From assembly GCF_001949145.1 (NCBI RefSeq), contig NW_019091362.1, positions 6,805,847 to 6,869,846 of the forward strand: a DNA stretch of 64,000 nucleotides, given 5' to 3'. The translations under genes were made by a program, and so were the position numbers. Each line of letters opens with the position of its first letter. Position 1 is the first letter of the stretch. Below the pieces are notes generated by a model. That model did not search any database. It saw only the letters and a program-made list of their open reading frames with translations, and was not told the DNA's origin. Shown one piece after another: positions 41,452-54,400 of the stretch. Source of the stretch: Acanthaster planci. Its lineage: Eukaryota > Echinodermata > Asteroidea > Valvatida > Acanthasteridae.

Positions 41452-44400
41452 ATGGAGTTTGTCTCTGGACTAGGAGCAAAGGTTGTGCATGTCTATGACC
41501 AGCTGCAGGAAAAAGGAGGTGAGCTTAATTTTTAGGAAAACAGACTTTTTGTAAGAAAACAGGAAACCTTTGTCAGTGATTATTGTGTATAAATCTGACA
41601 ATATATTCACCAGTTAGAATTCTCAGGAAATACAATTTGAAATTTTCTAGAATGTGTCTATTTATTTTAGTTTCAAAGCCCATTTCTGTCACTTCAGAAT
41701 TGGATTTGACTGCTTAGCTTGACATGAAATGTACAGGATGTTTGCAGGGGAAGTGTTAAAGTTTTGCTGATAGGCTCTTTAATAGTCTCTGAAATTACAT
41801 CAATTGTCAATGCAAAAACTGTACACACTATCTGTCTTCTGCTGTTACATACCAGCTTGGAATCAATGTTAAAATTACCATTGTACTAGTACTTCAATTT
41901 GACATATGTGTGCCCAGTTGAATTTGGAAACATAAATAATACAACCAAGTGTTCAAAACAGTCCCTGGGAACAACCATGCGGTTTTTATACTTGGCTGAT
42001 CAAAGGGCTAATTTGCATAAATACCTTGATGTAGGATCTCCAGTCGAAACCTGTTGGCAGAGAATGGAAAGGATCATGCTTTCAAGAGATCAAAGTAACA
42101 GAATAGCACAAGGTATTCATTTTTTCCCCTGGATTTTCAAAAGAATTCTCTCCTAAGCCTAGCAAAACGTTTCCCCGTCCCTCCAGACCCCAGAGTGGAG
42201 AATTGGCTTCTGATGAAGACACCCACACCTACAGCCTGCATTGTCATCAGCTACTTGCTGGTGGTATGGCTAGGGCCGAAAGCAATGGCTGACAGGAAGC
42301 CTCTTCAACTCAAGCCCATCTTGGTGGGCTATAACTTTTTCCTGGTGGGCCTGTCAATCTATATGTTTTATGAGGTTCGTGTAAATTTGCTTGAATTTTT
42401 GTCACTCTGTAAAGTAGTCCATTTAACAAAATGGATGTGTTTCTGGCTACCGAACCCAACTTGGAAAAATCGCACAGAATTAGTTTCATTTTAGTTGAAC
42501 AATTAATTAAAAAATCTGAAAGTGGTAACCCTGGGGCTCAATTGTCATTCATCATCATGGATATTATATTGTGTGAACTGTTCTTGTATGTTTGTACTTT
42601 CAACCCTCCAAATTCAAACACTACTTAACCACCCAACCAGTGATTATACATTGCTTGTTTAAAGTCTTAAACTGTAAGATATTAAATCTGACATTGTCAC
42701 TTGTTAAATGGTAATAATGAGTGCACACCCCAATATTTCAAGGTAAAAGGTTTAGAGCCCCCCAAATATTTTACCCACCTACCACCTTTTCAAATGTCTC
42801 AGAAAATGCAATTACATGTATTTTTTTTTGAGGCCTTAATGTGCAAGACAGAGATACCTTAGAATTTACAGGAATATGCAAGCTTACATTGTAACGAGCA
42901 AGGTTGTAAAAGTGTCAGGTTGTAAAAGTGTCAGGTTGTAAAAGTGTTAGGTGTAGAGGAATTTGTTGTATTCTAAAACTTTTGAACATTCAATATCTGG
43001 CAGATAAACCAACTGAAATGCAGAGAAGCAATTTGTTTTACACATTCTGGGAGGAACCTGTTCTTTTTATTTCCTTTCAGCTGTTTGGCTTTGACTTGAA
43101 TCTGGTTAATACAAACAGTGTGAAACATTAACAAAAGAATTATCTGTAAATATAAAGTGGTGTCATCTTCTGAACTCCTTCCGTGATCACCCTCCTACTC
43201 CTGAAAGAATATTATTTTACAATTTGGGCCCCAGTTCCCACTTTCAATCCTCCTTCATTATCCCCTCGGGCTCTTGCAGTTTCGAGTGACATCATGGAAG
43301 GCAAATTACAGCTATGGGTGCCAACCTGTTGACTATTCCAACAGTGAGCTAGGACTGAGGGTAAGCAGATGCACTCTGGCTGGTAATAGTCAGTAATGGC
43401 CGTCCATTTGTGCTCATGTTCTGGCTTCATGATCAAAGGATGAAATTCGTACAATTTTTTTCTTGACCATTTATATGATTTGTCCAAAAGTGGATGACAC
43501 TGTGCATATGACAGCTCAGCTGACCATGACAAATGGGCAATTCTGCAGTAAAAATGACTGTTATTTTCCATGTTCTACAATAGTCGTATGACCTTCCTGA
43601 TTGCAAAACACTTTAGGCCTAGTAGGCCTACATGTACATGTAGGCCTACATTTAAAGTTTGACCTGTAGGCTGTCATGAAAGTGCAAAAGAGTATGCACT
43701 TTGTAATGAGTGCAAATATAAAGTAATCACTTATTGAGATTAACATTGTGAAAAGCATTGTTCAGTAAACTGCTCCTGAGAATATTTACTTTGTAGAATA
43801 CTCACCGATATGCTAAATGCTTTAACAAAGAATTGCCCAAATGACAGACGAAACATGGATGATGTCTGAGCACGTCTCCTTCCTCATTTTACCATCTGTG
43901 GATGTCTTTCAGCAAGCAGGAAGGCAGGGTCATTCATGTGCTAACTCTTATGACAATTTCTCTAATCCCTTAAAAACTCCAACCCCCCCCAAAAAGGAAA
44001 TTTAGGTACATCTAACTACTTCTGTCTGTTTTTCCAGATGGCTCGAGTCTGTTGGTGGTATTTCTTCTCCAAGGTTATCGAGGTCATGGACACGATCTTC
44101 TTCATTCTTCGTAAGAAGAACAACCAGATTACGTTCCTACATGTCTACCATCACAGCAGCATGATGATCAACTGGTATCTTGGGGTCAAATTAGTGGCTG
44201 GTGGGCAGTGTAAGCATAAACACAAAAAAGGCCAATCAAAAATCCAACAAACAAACCTGAAAACCCCAGACATTTAAAAAAAGAATTTAATTCTCACTTC
44301 CTGAGGCTTTGATTTGTTTACTAGCTGCCTCAAAGGTTGAGTTAGAAAAACAAATATATGTTTCCCTACTGTGAAAAAGGTATATATCTTGATTTCGAAT

Positions 44401-47341
44401 TGTGTTTTTTTCTTATTTTTGTACAGCATTCTTCTTGGCAATGATCAACTCCTTCGTGCATATCATCATGTATTCCTATTATGGTCTTGCTGCATTAGGA
44501 CCAGGAATGCAGAAATATCTTTGGTGGAAACGTTACATGACACAGTTACAGTTGGTAAGATATCTGCCTCATGTGCCAAAAAGTTGTGCTTCAGAGACTT
44601 AAACAGCAGTGAAGGTATAGTTCTAAGTAAATGAGATAATTTGGCTTTATCGGTGTGGTCAAGAGCTCTGTGTGTTCGATCAATAACTCCTCCCCCCCAA
44701 TAAAAAAAAGAAGGGGGGCTTAAGATCAATCGCATTACTTACATTGAACATATTTATCAAAATCAAGCCAAATAAAGTATTTGAAATGATTTCAGTATTG
44801 AATGATATTCACACTACAGAACTGACTCTGTAAATCGCTTTCAAGCACTACCCTTTTTGACTCTTTAGCCCGGAAACAAATATTTTTTCCTTGGCAGGCT
44901 TATCTCTTTTTACTTAATACTGGTCAAACTCTAATCTGTTACTCCAATATGGGGGCATGGCAAGTGCTGTTGTGAAAGCAAGTTGTGTAAGGAAGGCATT
45001 GCGTGGTCGTTAAAAAAAAGGGTTCCTAACAGTGATGGGTTACTTGTAGTTTGTGTTATTTCATTTTGATAAGGAGGTCAAAGATCATATGCTCTGAGTA
45101 CTATTGCTCAGGTATTGTGTTATCTGTTCAATATTGTACAATCCTTCATCTGAGGGAAGATTTTCAGATATATTTGAAGAAGTTACATAAAACAATGCCC
45201 CCTCCAATGGTGCATTTTCCACAAAAAATGGTCTTTTTTCCCCTAAGTTTTGACTACAAATGCACAAAATTTCTCTGCTCAGCCTAAACCCCATGTACTG
45301 GCTTTGAAGCAAACAGGAAAGCCCCTACCCAGAAGGTTAACCACGTGGCACTAAGAAGTAAACTGGAAGACACTTGAGTTGGAATTACTCGACTTGATTC
45401 CAGAACTACTCCTTTGCCTTGATATGGTAAAACTGTTAAAGGAAAATCCTTGCTATGCCACTGCTCTGAAAACCATTTGATTAATATTTCATTAACAGTC
45501 CCAATCCTCCGATTTCAATATGATTTTACATAAACGTTAGGGTTAATTTCATTTTAGAACATTCATTGCTTGGGTACAAATTCCTCTATTAGGATTACAT
45601 ACAAAATTGACATATTTTAAGCTGACCAATTGTAGAAAAACTGTCATAACATTTGTGATTTTGAACATCCCGGAAAGATTTCAGTGGATTACTCTAGAGC
45701 AGGTACCATACTTTCAAAAACACTTGGATTCAAAATTTTCAAATTGATACTTTATTTTTAAAATGGGATCAAAGCTCACTGAAGCATGTCAAAGGTCATC
45801 TTGACTCTTGATTCACAAAGCTAAATTTCCACAACATCAGTCAAGAGAGCATGTTCTTCTGATTATTTTGATACCACATTTGCATATATTCAATAAATTC
45901 AATTTGAGGGTTATGTGTCATTTTACTAAAAGGGTGGAATTAAAAGTGAAAGCTGTCTATTTTTGTTGATCTCTGCCCTGACCACATGGAAGGGCGGATT
46001 CTGCTAAAAATTGGCAAGTATCTGTTATTCATTGACGGCTACAAGCACAGGATGTTTTATCAAAATGTGAAGACCTAAGGTCAAAGGGTGTGTTGGTCTG
46101 ACATGGAATGACCCGTATATAACAATAAAGAAACCAGTAATAAACATAAGCTTCCATGATTTAAGGACGGTCACAAAGGAACAGAGCCAAAGTTAGGCGT
46201 CTAAGGATGATTTTCAACAGTGACAAACTTCAAAGGTTAATACACAAGGTTTGAAAAACCTACATGTAGCATACGCTCCTTCAATGTCTGTCCATACCGC
46301 TGAGTAACGTGTAACTCCTGCAGCAAGTATTAAATGGGACCCTAAATTTACATAATGCCTGACATGAAAATTTATGAAGGGAATCTACATGACATGACGT
46401 GGCAGAGTTTATACATGTGATAGAAACTCAAATATGCCCAACAAGAATTCCTAAATTTAAGCACTAAAATTACCTTAACTATTTATCTGACAGCAAAACA
46501 AATAATGAGAACTAACATGAGGACATAAGAATGTAGAAACTGAAGGTCTAAGACTCTATTAACACTCATATTTTGGAGGTATTTACACAGCATTGTCAGG
46601 ACCATGTGAACACTAAAAACAGTCACGTTGCAGCTGGGCTCTGTGAGGCACGTGCATGCGCAATGCACTCCTATGCATGAGTATGGCATGCCAGCATATG
46701 GAATGCAAAAACAAAGAAAAAAAGCTTACAGCACACCTCAACAAGTGGTATTTAAAATTTTGTTAAGATTTAGCAAAAACGTGAATGAAAATCTTAAAAT
46801 TTGGGTTTTAACATTTCAACCCTCCAAGCTATTTCAGGAACCCTGTTAGTTTTATGTTAATAAAGAACAACATGCATTTTTTCATTATTTCCACAAGCAT
46901 ACAACTGTAAACTGTGGGAGATAGAGAGCTAGTGTATGTGTTTCAAGAAATGATTAAACATGAAGAAAATATATAACACTGAAGTCATCCTTTTTTGTGC
47001 CTTTCTTTCTGGGGGTCAAAGGTTGACCAGAAAAAAGTTTTCTTGTACCTTCATGAACATGATTCAAAACTTTAAAGAGTCTTGATGTTAGTGGCAACAG
47101 CTATCAATGTTTTTAAGTTCACACATAAGGCTAAAACGTCTGTCTTTTCTTGTGTTGTTTTATTCTGCAGGTGCAGTTTTTCGCCGTCATCATTCACACA
47201 GGGTACAGCATCTATGCAGATTGTGACTTCCCAATGGGTTTCAACTATGCTGTATTCCTCTATTGCATATCCCTGGTCGTTCTGTTCCTAAACTTCTATC
47301 TGAAAGCATACACAACAAAGAAGGAAAAACACAAAGTCTAG
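41452..47341 (+). CDS. ELOVL4-like: Very long chain fatty acid elongase, ELOVL4-like (268 aa, six coding exons)
   Basis: Exons are 41452-41518, 42187-42374, 43280-43360, 44038-44209, 44427-44554 and 47171-47341. All have GT/AG borders, phases agree and the total is 807 nt. The enzyme condenses malonyl-CoA with fatty acyl-CoA in the ER membrane, the first step of chain elongation. Residues 22-30 give the ELO-typical start DPRVENWLL. Exon 4 carries [17 protein letters not shown] and the catalytic histidine box H147-V-Y-H-H151. Exon 5 has [14 protein letters not shown] and [23 protein letters not shown] and the [10 protein letters not shown]-like block resemble ELOVL4 more than ELOVL2/5, although HVYHHSSM differs from the usual ELOVL4 HVYHHCTM. 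Several hydrophobic segments fit a multi-pass ER protein, and the lysine-rich tail KKEKHKV is near but not exactly a dilysine retrieval signal. The start codon has a good context (ACCAAGATGG). Intron 5 is the longest, 2.6 kb. Confidence 0.93.
42901..42949. repeat. Tandem repeat, three 16-bp units
   Basis: The unit AGGTTGTAAAAGTGTC is repeated three times, the last copy with one change, inside elongase intron 2. Confidence 0.85.
43622..43649. repeat. 28-bp perfect palindrome
   Basis: GTAGGCCTACATGT followed by its exact reverse complement, in elongase intron 3. Another TAGGCCTA lies immediately before it at 43614-43621. It has no spacer and could form a cruciform; no function is inferred. Confidence 0.9.
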
Positions 47342-47604
47342 GTCGTTACAGAAATTCTGTTTTGATTGGCGGCTTTTACAGTGTACAAATGTTCCCATAT
47401 ACATTTATTTTACACAAGCTTACTGTCCTAGTAAGAAGATAACTTATGTCACTCTGCAAGGAATGTGCATTACACCTTGTGACTATTAAAAACAGGTGGG
47501 TAAATTCCTTATGTGATATGTTTCCTAGGATAACCTAACTAAACCAAAGAAACCCCCCCAAAAAATACACACACCCAAACTGAACTCAACACAGCCAAAG
47601 AACA
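47342..47604 (+). other. Proximal 3' UTR of the elongase gene
   Basis: Sequence directly after the TAG. An ATTAAA signal lies at 47485-47490; canonical AATAAA hexamers occur only farther on, at 48040-48045 and 49274-49279. Transcripts could therefore end before or after the minisatellite. Confidence 0.4.
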
Positions 47605-47790
47605 CCAGACCAAACACAGCTAAACCAAACAATCGACATCAAAACCAAGTCAAACACAGCTAAACCAAACAACGGACAACAAAACCAGGCAAAACACAGC
47701 TAAACCAAACGATCAACAACAAAACTAGGCCAAGCACAGCTAAACCAAACTATCAACAACAAAACCAGGCTGAGCACAGCCAAAAATGGC
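47605..47790. repeat. 40-bp AC-rich minisatellite in the elongase 3' region
   Basis: Degenerate tandem units of about 40 bp with the shared core ACACAGCTAAACCAAAC followed by AACAACAAAACCAGG-type text, about four and a half clear copies. A looser CCAAAC-rich tail continues to about 47950. The + strand is almost free of G and T, so a transcript reading through would be A/C-rich. Confidence 0.85.
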
Positions 47791-47950
47791 AAACCAATTA
47801 TATGTACAACTAAACCAAACCAACAAAATAAAACCAAACCCAACACAGGCAAACCAAACTAGCAACAAACCAACACCAAAATCAAGCCAAACATAGCCAA
47901 GGCAATTTCCAAACCAACCAAACCAAACTAAACCAAGTCAAACACTGTTG

Positions 47951-50880
47951 AACACACACCAAGCCGACCAAGTAGTAGACCAGTAGTAAGTGAGTGAATA
48001 GGACAACTATAATGGAAGTGGCAATTTTACGCAGATGGAAATAAAAACTTCAGATCCATGATTCTGACATTCTCCCCCTTTTTACCATTGACTCCAATCG
48101 TTCTTGTTCAGTTTTATTATTAACATTTTATTTGAATGGAGAACTATTAAGATATGTGGTTGCAGTGTTGTTATTATTATTTAAGTAACAGATTAATTTT
48201 AAATGGGTGTAGGTGGTTAGTTTTCAAATCAAAGTGTTTTGTTCTGTTTGAATTCATATTTCCATTTATCGCCAGATAAATTGAACACTTCTTGACCTTT
48301 TCGTGGAACTAAAAACTGTTTGTTGTTTCTTCCATACTTTTTGCGGGTTATGGGAGAGTTAAATAATGCCACAGTTTTGACACCACTTGCACCCTATTCA
48401 GTGCAGAACTGTCTTCAAGTTTTTGTTATGGGTTTCAGAGGGGTAAAGCCACTGAAATTGAAAGAAAAATGAAAGATGAGGAATTGAGCTTTAATTTGAT
48501 GTGTGTCTTGAACACCAGAGAAACTTTTTTTTTGGGGGGGGGGGTTATGTGGGGTATTTATCACTGTTGTCCATAGCAGCTTAACTGCTATTAACGCACG
48601 TGGGACCCCTTTTATTTTTGGAAGTTGTACCGTTCAGATCCGACTGGTGACCGCGCCCTCTCTTGGCCCCAAGCTTATCTCAAACCAATCAATCAAATCA
48701 GACTGGTACCTGTACTCCCCTTTGACTGTTTATGTTAGTTTGCATGGAATATTTGGGAGCCTGCACGATTCATATGTTTGCTCGTTACCCAGTTACTAGC
48801 AGGTGGGATGGTTATTGATTGATGGATGTTTTTCGGAGTTATCGATTTGTCTCAAAAACAATGGAAATTTCAACGTTTGGGAGGTCGTCTTTGTCATGAA
48901 ACTGTAGAAGTAGTAGCTGTGTATTCCGTGTAATAATTAATGAACTCCTTTGCACAGTTGTTTGAAAAAAATGCAGTGAATTGAACGTTTTGCGTTGACT
49001 TCGTGCGCGTGGAGTTTCATGTCACGGTCCTTTGCTCCTGGCTGGCCTTGCTACAGGCACTGAGCACTGGCTCGTTCATGGAAGGCCTCAAGGCTGACGT
49101 AGAGACTGGATGTAGGGATTGGGCACCGTGGTAGCAAAGCTGCCGTGAACATCAGGTAAACCCAACAATGGCCAAGTCCAGTGGCTTCTTCCATTTTAAT
49201 GCAATGCACGGACTGAAGTCCATCATTTCCATGATATGCGATTGCAAATGCTTTCCTGCAGTGACCAGAAAACAATAAAAACTTATGTTAAAATGTCCTG
49301 GTTAGTGAAAAAGAAATTGAGGTAAGTGATTTGAAATTCATTTTGCAATAACAAACTTTTACCAAGTCCCCATGTTTACATTGTCATTGAGAATCTGTAT
49401 TGCAAAGTAGAATTTGGGCCCACAGCAGTTTGGGGGCTTTTTCCTTGGGAGAAAAAATCCTTCAGAGCCAGAGATATCAAAAAGTAAAGTGAAATAGCCT
49501 TCAGTTTAACTTGAAATTTTATTTGTAAAACACTAATCCTAACAGTCCCCTATCTTCCACCTGTTTGGAGATATAAAACAGCCTAGCATTCCATGGGGTA
49601 AATAGAGGTATCACAGCTGTGGGTGCGAAGAGGACTAGGCCCTATATGGCCTGATAATTGTCCAAATAATGTGGGGCCCCATTCACTGCCTTGTGTACCC
49701 TTTTCTAAAATGAAGTGATTTCTTTTAGTTACCCAGTAGGCCTACATGTACATCTTGGATATCCAAAAAGCCCACGTGCACACAGGTGAGAGTTTGGAGC
49801 CATTCAGATGGGCGTGTAATTATACTCGGACAGAGATGGGAACAGAAACATAATTGACTTTTCTGCTACAGCTTAATACTGCATTTATTTCTTACTTGAA
49901 CCTGCAATTGATAAGGAACTCCAAAAGAAATAAACCATATAGCCTTGCTCTGTGAAGAAACCACGACCTTTAACATTTGGCAAGGAGCTGGCTACCAAAC
50001 ACTGGGCAAACCGGCTAGACAGACACACCGGACATAACAGAAACATGTAAAATGGACTACCATGTCCATTCAAGACCCTATCACTCATATAAACCCATTG
50101 TGGCCACACCAAGGACACCTTACAGTCCTCCTTACCATCTTCCTTACCAACCACCACACCATGTGTACCAACATAACATGAACCAATAGGGTCCTTTGAC
50201 CCTGATGCAGGTCAACTAACCGACCTCCACAAAGTAGACCTACATGTAACACACCTTGCCTCACGTTGAACATGTAATTTTATGTACAGTAAGCATTACA
50301 TAATATCCAAAGTTTTTAAGGCCCTTGCACAGAATTAACCCCCAAGTTGGAGAACCAGGGAAAGTTGGCCCCCAGCGAAACAGAAGGGCACCATACTTGT
50401 AAAACTAATTTACCAATAATTGAGCCAGCATGCCCAGTTTTGGTGAAATGTGATTCTGTCCTAATAATCATATTTCCTCAAGTTGGAGAATGAGGAGAAT
50501 ATGTTACATAGCCCCACCAGAATCAAAGTGCACTACATGCATTATTAGAGAAATCACCACTCCTTTGCTCTTACTAATAGAGACCCCTACTAAAAGTTGG
50601 CCCAAGGATTTGAATTTATGCTCTGTAGCTTTTTTACTGTCATTTTCTGCCAAAAACTTCTACCTTAAAACAAAAGATACACCCTCAAATACGGTAGCCC
50701 CAACGAAACCAAAGGGCTCTGTAACAAGGTGGATATATTGGGGAGGTGATAGGTTGAACTTGTAAACTTTTTTACATCAAAGCTGTGAAAAAGTGATTAG
50801 AAGTTGACAAACTTCCTGCTACTTAACCTCCAGCAGCCTGGAATGGCTGCAAGTTACCACAATGAACCGATCAGTGGCAG
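47951..50880. other. Elongase downstream/intergenic stretch without genes
   Basis: No exon or RNA gene was recognised. AATAAA occurs at 48040-48045 and 49274-49279 on the + strand. A G run lies near 48535-48544, and TAGGCCTA at 49737-49744. Confidence 0.5.
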
Positions 50881-51060
50881 CCCCTTGCGACAATTCCGAT
50901 TGGTCACTTACAGAAAACTTGGATCTCCCAAAACCATATATATACGGTTATAGCTTGGAATTGCTAAAGGCGCCAATCTCAAACAGTGCACATGACCTTT
51001 CACACGAACAGTGTGAGAGCTGACGTCTGTGTATTGCCCGCTATCATGCATAAATAACAG
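50881..51060 (+). promoter_or_regulatory. Candidate promoter of the FLACC1 homologue
   Basis: A CCAAT-type GATTGG (50898-50903) lies about 35 bp before a TATA-like ATATATATA (50936-50944). Several CpGs follow, and the first coding exon lies downstream behind an acceptor at 51482-51483. The layout fits a TATA promoter with a 5' non-coding exon starting near 50970. No transcript evidence is available. Confidence 0.35.
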
Positions 51061-51489
51061 CACAAAGTGACAATGTGTGCATGCTTACGTACATGTACTG
51101 TTCAGGCGAGGAACTTCAGCAGAAATAATGCATGCACAGGTACACCACCTCTCAAAGCATGGAAGCACAGATCAGAGCCTGAGTTCAATGAACCAGATGC
51201 CACCTCTTTAAGAAGCCAAAAAAACCTCTTTGCTGAGTGTAAAGCATTTGATAACTTGATAAAATGAATTATTCTATGTTAACAGCACTGGTAGCGGAAG
51301 TGGGAGACAGGGCGGGGGGCCAGTGGCTTTCCCCCGGCCTCCCCACTTTGAAAATCGTTCTGCTGGCAGGGGGGGGGACACAGTGACCCCCTGGTCTCCC
51401 CACTTTGCAGATCATTCCTTAACCTTTGGCTAATAGCGTGCACAGTTGCATCTGTTTAGATTTGTGCTTTGTTACTTTTACAGTGAATC

Positions 51490-54400
51490 ATGAGTAACTT
51501 CAATGTTATGGCACCCAATGCTGGCCATTCTGCCATCTCACTGGGTGGAGAATGGAGGAACATCGACCAGATGGCAGTAAGTACAGAATTAAGCGAGGGC
51601 CTTGTTGACTTTCCTTGTGCAAGAACATTGGAGTGTGAATAGTGTCATTTCTTATGATGAGTGTACCCAACAAATTTTTCAGTCAATTTTGTACTTGGCT
51701 GGGAATGATCCTTTCCTGAAATTGTTTATGATCAACTGAATCACAAAAATGTTACTAACTATTCAGCACATCCACCGATTAATGAAGTAGCCAAATATAT
51801 ACATGGGCCACACTGTTTTATTGAACCGTGCTTCTTCTTTGCATGAGGCAAGAGGGGAGAAAGTAAAAGGTTGTGAATGGAGTTGTCTGTCAATTTGGAT
51901 TAAGAGCATAGGGCTGGAACTCTATTCAACATTAACAGCCTATTGTGTGCAAAACCCCAGATTGTCTTGGGTTCTTCAATCTCTTTCATAATGGATCAAA
52001 AACCCTGAAGTGAAATCGTTTCTTCATAGAAATCAAGCAAGTTAATTAGAACGGTTTGTTACTCTAATTTGGAAACCACTTAGCTTGTAAAGATCTTACT
52101 TTGGCATCACACGCCTTGGCTGTTTTATAATGGTTTTAATTTGTGAGACATTTTAACAGCTTTTTGTCTGATTGCCCTGATGTTTTTGTTAGACATTTTT
52201 TAATCTCCTTAGTGTTCTGTTCTTCACACATGATTGACTTAGAGTTCCAGTACACCTTGATTACACACTGTTGCTGCTAAGCATATGCAGGTAGTAAAGA
52301 GTATAAATCATTACTTTAAGTGTTGGACCGGGATGGTTGAAGTGTACATTTTTCAAGATGTACTTTGCATTGGGGAGATGTTAATTTTAATTAACAGGTT
52401 TTGCACTTGCAATGTGTACATCGGTGTAAGGGCAAAACCTGTAATTAAAATTAACATCTCCCGGATGCAAAGTAACACTGTCTGCTGCTACATCTTACTC
52501 GGACCGGCCAGACGGCCCTGACAAGTTTGGTGGTCGAGTGGTTNNNNNNNNNNNNNNNNNNNNNNCTGAGTATACAGTGTTTATGAATTGCGTCTGTGTA
52601 AGGGCAAAACCTGTGATTAAAATGTACATATTCTGATGTGCTGTGATGGTTTGGCCATTTAACCAGTACTGTGAAAACAGGATGTCGACAGTTATTTTAT
52701 ATAATCCCTTTTCCCCTACAGGCCAATAAGTATAAAATGAGTGGACTGGCTAACAGGTCCAAGAAGAAAAGCAAGGCCAAGAGCAGTGGACAAGGAGACC
52801 AAGCAAGACCTAAGTAAGGAGTCCAGTTTTGTCTTGCAATCATAAATAAGTTCCCAGAGCTTTCGGTTTGGAACTCGGTCACTCATGAATCGTGTTCAGA
52901 CTAATCCAAGGACATGCTGTTGTGACAGCACAAAACTTACTTGCATGCACGTGTTGTCCACTTTCTTAAACTCAAGATGCCGTGTTTTGACAAGTTCCAT
53001 CACCTTCTCCACCCCAAGTGGGACCAAAAGAGGGCGCAATTTTTCTAGTAGCACTTCGTTGGGTCATGAGTGATTATAAAATGCACGTGTTATCATGTTC
53101 CTGCCAACAAGATCGCATGTAATTGAACACTCCTTACTGATAATGCTCATAATCTTGTCAACTGACGAGGGGGTGCTTCTGCTCAAGGCAGATTCATTGC
53201 CGAGACATCAAATCTTTCCAACCTGCAAGCATGTGAGTTACCCCTTGCAGTAGTGGTTTTCAACTTGGGTCTACAGCATTTACTTTTTTTTTACTACTTG
53301 GGGTCAAATTTCTTGATTAATAAGAACCTGTGCTAGTGTGCTGTAACCTGTATACCTGTCAAAGCCTCTGGCTAGCTGCTATAAACACTTCCTGTAGATG
53401 CCTGCATTACTCTTAGCCACAGCCAAGACTTTGGGATGCAACTGCACTACTGTGCATTTGTGACTGTACCAGCCACAGTGTAGTCGTTTGCTCTTTGTAG
53501 AGACCTGGCTGCCTCTGCTTCCCTCCGTGTAACTCTATGTGCAGTGGGCATGGCTGAAACTGAAGTGACATAACACGAACTGTATAGAAATCACTGTGCC
53601 AATCACTGTACTGGTTTGATCTCTTAGCCATTCTGAAACTTTGTCTGTCAGGTCAGAGCCAAGCTCTGAGCAAAGGAGGAACTCCTCCCCATTGAGTCAA
53701 GCGCCATCCAGTAGCGCCCCTCCTGGTGTCAAGCCAAGATGTGAGAGGGTGTACGACGTTGAGCAAGAACCTACGGCAAGGAAACAGCTGGAAAACCACC
53801 TGCCATTGAAGAAAACTAGGGCTGTGTCACGAGAAGAACAAGTGGGTCAACTTCTTTCTTTTTATAGGGACAAGGTTTATTGGACCTTCTGATAGCTTGG
53901 GGAGGATGGATGACATGGAATCCACACTCCCCCCCCCCAGAGCCCCCAATATGAGCTGCCTCATTCCAAATCTCTTAAAAACGTGAAGTACAGGGAAGAA
54001 ATGTGTTATGAGTAGAGCTTTTTTTAACCCAGTCAGACAAAGTATTTTGTTAGGATGGTCATTTGTAGTTCACATTTTCCCACGAGTCCATGCATTGATC
54101 ATAGTCACAGGGAAAAATTAACACTTTGACCTACCTATCTTGGAAAAATGGACTTTTGTGAGAAAAGTGTGGTAAAAAAGCATTAGTATGACATCTGAGA
54201 ACATGTGGAAGGAGGGGGGGAGATTCTGTCATTATAACTCTCTATGTCATCTCCCTGACACACTCAAAATGAGTGTCCCACATTGTCATTTGTAGAGAGA
54301 GAAATGAGTAGACTATAAGAATGGTGTAAATTTGACAAGCATTACCAACTTTTTTTCTTTTGATCTTGTTTGCACCAGTTACATAGTGCCAGGCAGTACC

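Noticed and set aside
42901-42949. Possible CRISPR-like direct repeat
   Set aside because: Units are contiguous without spacers and this is animal DNA; it is a simple tandem repeat.
43212-43571. 119-codon minus-strand open frame
   Set aside because: It is the shadow of elongase exon 3 and its flanking introns.
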